From Candidatus Fermentibacterota bacterium (lineage in GTDB: Bacteria > JAFGKV01), in the NCBI GenBank assembly GCA_030620115.1, contig JAUXFG010000172.1, positions 1-7,616 on the forward strand: a stretch of DNA of 7,616 bases. The letters are read 5' to 3'. Position numbers and translations under genes: made by a program. Positions 5,415-7,616 of this stretch are shown here, piece after piece. The notes below the pieces were generated by a model, which had not been told where the DNA came from, searched no databases, and saw only the letters and a program-made list of their open reading frames with translations. Position 1 is the stretch's first letter. Each line of letters opens with the position of its first letter.

Positions 5415-7073
5415 CTACCACACTTTGGACGGAGGGAGGAAGGAGAAGTCGAGAGCCAGGCGATAAATGATGTAGGCGTTGATGAGAAGGGTGATGATCC
5501 ATAGAAGAAGGAGTATCCTTTGTATTGGTTTTCCGACCATATTCCAGCAGAGGGCCGGAGCCATGACTACAGGGAGGAACACCTGCATCAGATGCTTTGT
5601 CTGTTTCCAGTCAACAACTGAGGCCAGTACCGATCCCAAGGCGAACCAGAATCCCAGCACCACGAATCTTCGCGGTCCTCGCGCCAAGAGTACGAAGAGG
5701 AAGATCATGCCTATAGGGAGCGTGACGAATGAGAGATTTCGCAGCCACTGCCACCAGAGCTGTCCAAGGGTGGGATAGGTAGCGTCAAAGCCCCGAGTGA
5801 AGCGGTCGATGAAGTCGTAGAAGACGTGATCATCCAGGAAAATCCTGAAGTTTATGGACAGCCCATAGAGCCAGTAGAGAAGCGTGCCAAAGACTGCTCC
5901 AGGTACGACACCTGTTCGCCAGAGCTGGATGATCCAGGCCTTGGCTGTGCGGAGGACAGAGGCATGACGGCCGCACACAATCAGATCCGCGAAAGCAAAT
6001 GCAGGAACTACAAGGAGCGCTTTGTGGTTCGTGAGAGCCAGCAGGGTCGCCGCGAAGAAAAGGGCCTTCGAGAAAGCACGACACTGTTTGTTTCGCCTCA
6101 GGTAGAGCCATGTCAAGAGAAGTAGTTCGAGGAGGGTGATAGAAGTGAAGCCGGCATAGGACGATCTGATGAACATCTCGGGCAGGGAAAAGACGGTCAC
6201 TGTGCTCAGGGCGCTGACCCACATGGGGAGTTGTCTCTCCATGAGAAACAGCACGAATGTGCAGGCGAGGATTGCAGCAATGCCTAATGTGGCAATCCGT
6301 ACCGATGCCGTCAGTCGCGGCGTCTTGAAAAACCGCTTGATGTCATGATCTCTCATTGCAGCCAAAATTTCTTTTCTCGCACGGGCTGGGAGATCAAAAA
6401 CCGGCAATGCATTCTGCCCCGATGTGCAGAAGGGCCGTGCGAGACCGAGTTCGCCTCTGAGAAGGACGGAAGCTCCGGTGAAGAAGTAGAGCGCCGGGGG
6501 CTTGTTGAACTGATAAGGAAAGCGTGTCTCGAGGCCATAAGGAACGAGATGGGAATAGATCCCGTCGGTGGGGCACACCAGAACCATATCTTGGTCCTGC
6601 TGCATGGGCACGACACGGGTTGCTCCCCAAAAGGTCAGGAGGTAGATGCTTGCCGTTGTTCCCAGGGCCACCAATGCCTTTCTTCGTCCGATCACTCCTT
6701 TCAAGACGTGTCGGGGATTTTTCTTCCGAAGAACGGCGGCGATCAGGATTCCCTCCATGACAAAGCTGTACGCTCCCCAGAATGACCACGCAGTGAATGA
6801 ATCGTGGAACAAGCCGACCTGTGAAAGAAGGAGTCGTGCTGCAATAAGACCGAATAGCAGCAGCAACGTGCTCCAGAGGTGGTCGAGGATGGTCTGCGGC
6901 AATGATCTGGTTCTGCCGAGGCAGGTTGTGACCCAGAATCCGGGGAGCATGAACATGAACAGATTGGTGACGACGCCCTGCATGAGGAATGGGGTAAACG
7001 GATAGATCAGGGGGGACTGGCAGATCAAGACCACTTGGGTTGCCAACATGGAAGCCAGCATGTAGCCGCTCAT
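5415..7073 (-). CDS. GT39-like (GT-C) membrane glycosyltransferase with extended N-terminus
   Basis: The 552-residue product has about fourteen hydrophobic segments. GT39/ArnT-type enzymes move a sugar from a polyprenyl phosphate carrier onto lipid or protein at the outer face of the inner membrane. Hallmarks are an acidic loop QQDQDMV (158-164, Asp160 and Asp162), YQFNKPPALYFFTG (187-200), the KPP motif shared by this family, and near the C-terminus DWKQTKHLMQVFLPVVMAPA (488-507), like the usual basic-aromatic-LP stretch before a membrane helix. Two oddities: about five hydrophobic segments (to residue 152) precede the loop, which in ArnT follows the first helix; and about 40 extra residues (215-255) separate KPP from the next helix. 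The protein ends soon after its last helix (about 517-537), without the soluble domain of ArnT. Its ATG starts one base after the stop of the upstream gene, so the two are co-transcribed. Family fairly sure; substrate unknown. Confidence 0.85.
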   Translation of the reverse strand: MSGYMLASMLATQVVLICQSPLIYPFTPFLMQGVVTNLFMFMLPGFWVTTCLGRTRSLPQTILDHLWSTLLLLFGLIAARLLLSQVGLFHDSFTAWSFWGAYSFVMEGILIAAVLRKKNPRHVLKGVIGRRKALVALGTTASIYLLTFWGATRVVPMQQDQDMVLVCPTDGIYSHLVPYGLETRFPYQFNKPPALYFFTGASVLLRGELGLARPFCTSGQNALPVFDLPARARKEILAAMRDHDIKRFFKTPRLTASVRIATLGIAAILACTFVLFLMERQLPMWVSALSTVTVFSLPEMFIRSSYAGFTSITLLELLLLTWLYLRRNKQCRAFSKALFFAATLLALTNHKALLVVPAFAFADLIVCGRHASVLRTAKAWIIQLWRTGVVPGAVFGTLLYWLYGLSINFRIFLDDHVFYDFIDRFTRGFDATYPTLGQLWWQWLRNLSFVTLPIGMIFLFVLLARGPRRFVVLGFWFALGSVLASVVDWKQTKHLMQVFLPVVMAPALCWNMVGKPIQRILLLLWIITLLINAYIIYRLALDFSFLPPSKVW

Positions 7074-7074
7074 G

Positions 7075-7616
7075 TCAGCCGCCGCGTTTTCTCGCCCCTT
7101 CGCCGGGGCAACGGATTCGCGCGTTCCAGGAGATGCCCAGAGTCTGCCCGTACATGTCGGAAGGAGCGGCGCGTCTCAGTTCGTTCTGGTATGAAATCTT
7201 GATTTCGCTTTCCGGCATGGCCAAGAGAAAACCCAACAATCTCACATGCTTCTCTCCGGGATCCACCACGTCTCGGTTGGAACTCAATTGCACGTCTAGA
7301 GATCCCCCGGGGCAACGCTCCTTCCGGGCGACTCGTGATGCCACCTCATAGAGGCTGACCCAAGGACTCGCCTCACGAGTCGACCCCCTATGGCAGTAGA
7401 ACACCATGATGGGAAGCAATAGCACCCATGTCATGGCTGATACGGCGGGCCGCATACGGAGAAGTGAGGAGGCTCTATCAAGAAGCAGAACGGCCGTAAA
7501 GCAGAGCCAAGGCATGGCGGCGTACACATAGTTTGCACCAAAGAACCGCAGATGAAGATGGGCACCCACTGCCACCATGATCCACATAATTCCAGCAATC
7601 CGTGCGCCCCACGATC
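7075..7616 (-). CDS. C-terminal part of a polytopic membrane protein, likely GT-C type (cut by window edge)
   Basis: The frame is open to the end of the window at 7616, so the true start lies outside; the ATG at 7587 is probably internal. The visible 179 residues comprise three hydrophobic segments (about residues 4-19, 28-45 and 57-75) and a soluble tail of about 104 residues. RFFGANYVYAAMPW (22-35) resembles the aromatic-rich motif ending in Pro that precedes a late helix in GT39-like proteins, and a polar extracytoplasmic tail is usual in that class. The tail has no motif I can name. The stop TGA (7077-7075) is separated by one base from the ATG of the next gene, another probable GT-C protein, suggesting two enzymes of one pathway. 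Hypothetical membrane protein is the safe alternative. Confidence 0.75.
   Translation of the reverse strand, partial: SWGARIAGIMWIMVAVGAHLHLRFFGANYVYAAMPWLCFTAVLLLDRASSLLRMRPAVSAMTWVLLLPIMVFYCHRGSTREASPWVSLYEVASRVARKERCPGGSLDVQLSSNRDVVDPGEKHVRLLGFLLAMPESEIKISYQNELRRAAPSDMYGQTLGISWNARIRCPGEGARKRGG

Overview
The window looks like chromosomal DNA of a Gram-negative bacterium with moderate GC, probably an environmental or metagenomic lineage. The support is a lipoprotein with a plain lipobox, several polytopic membrane proteins of cell-surface glycan type, and dispersed intergenic repeats (the GTCATTGCGAGG...GAAGCAATCTC kind) that I recall from Desulfobacterota, Nitrospirota, Dehalococcoidia and similar groups. 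The phylum cannot be fixed from this sequence. There is no rRNA, tRNA, CRISPR array, insertion sequence or phage gene that I can support.

Layout: positions 1-462 are non-coding and carry a perfect 24-bp palindrome plus further inverted copies of its half-site. Three genes on the + strand follow. The first is an LPG-synthase-type (flippase-like) membrane protein at 463-1386. The second is a sulfatase-fold lipoprotein at 1383-3665, whose GTG start overlaps the previous stop codon. The third, after an 84-bp gap holding a short GGTTCA tandem repeat, is a 402-residue polytopic membrane protein at 3750-4958 with GT-C-like features. A convergent spacer at 4959-5414 holds a long interrupted palindromic repeat with a second repeat type nested inside it. 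On the - strand two membrane proteins are read towards the spacer: the C-terminal end of one at 7616-7075, cut by the window edge, and a complete 552-residue GT39-like protein at 7073-5415. One base separates them.

The five products fit one theme, assembly or modification of envelope glycans or glycolipids outside the cytoplasmic membrane. GT-C proteins use polyprenyl-phosphate sugars on the periplasmic side. The LPG-synthase-type membrane domain often sits beside such enzymes. The lipoprotein would act on a sulfate, phosphate or phosphodiester group outside the cytoplasm. The substrate is unknown. The strongest points for a second look are the sulfatase-fold protein with Thr and Thr in place of the Cys and Arg of the sulfatase CxPxR motif, the 24-bp palindrome with its half-site array, the 11-bp inverted repeat in the lipoprotein signal-peptide codons, and the nested repeats in the convergent spacer. 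I do not see a clearly new multi-gene system.
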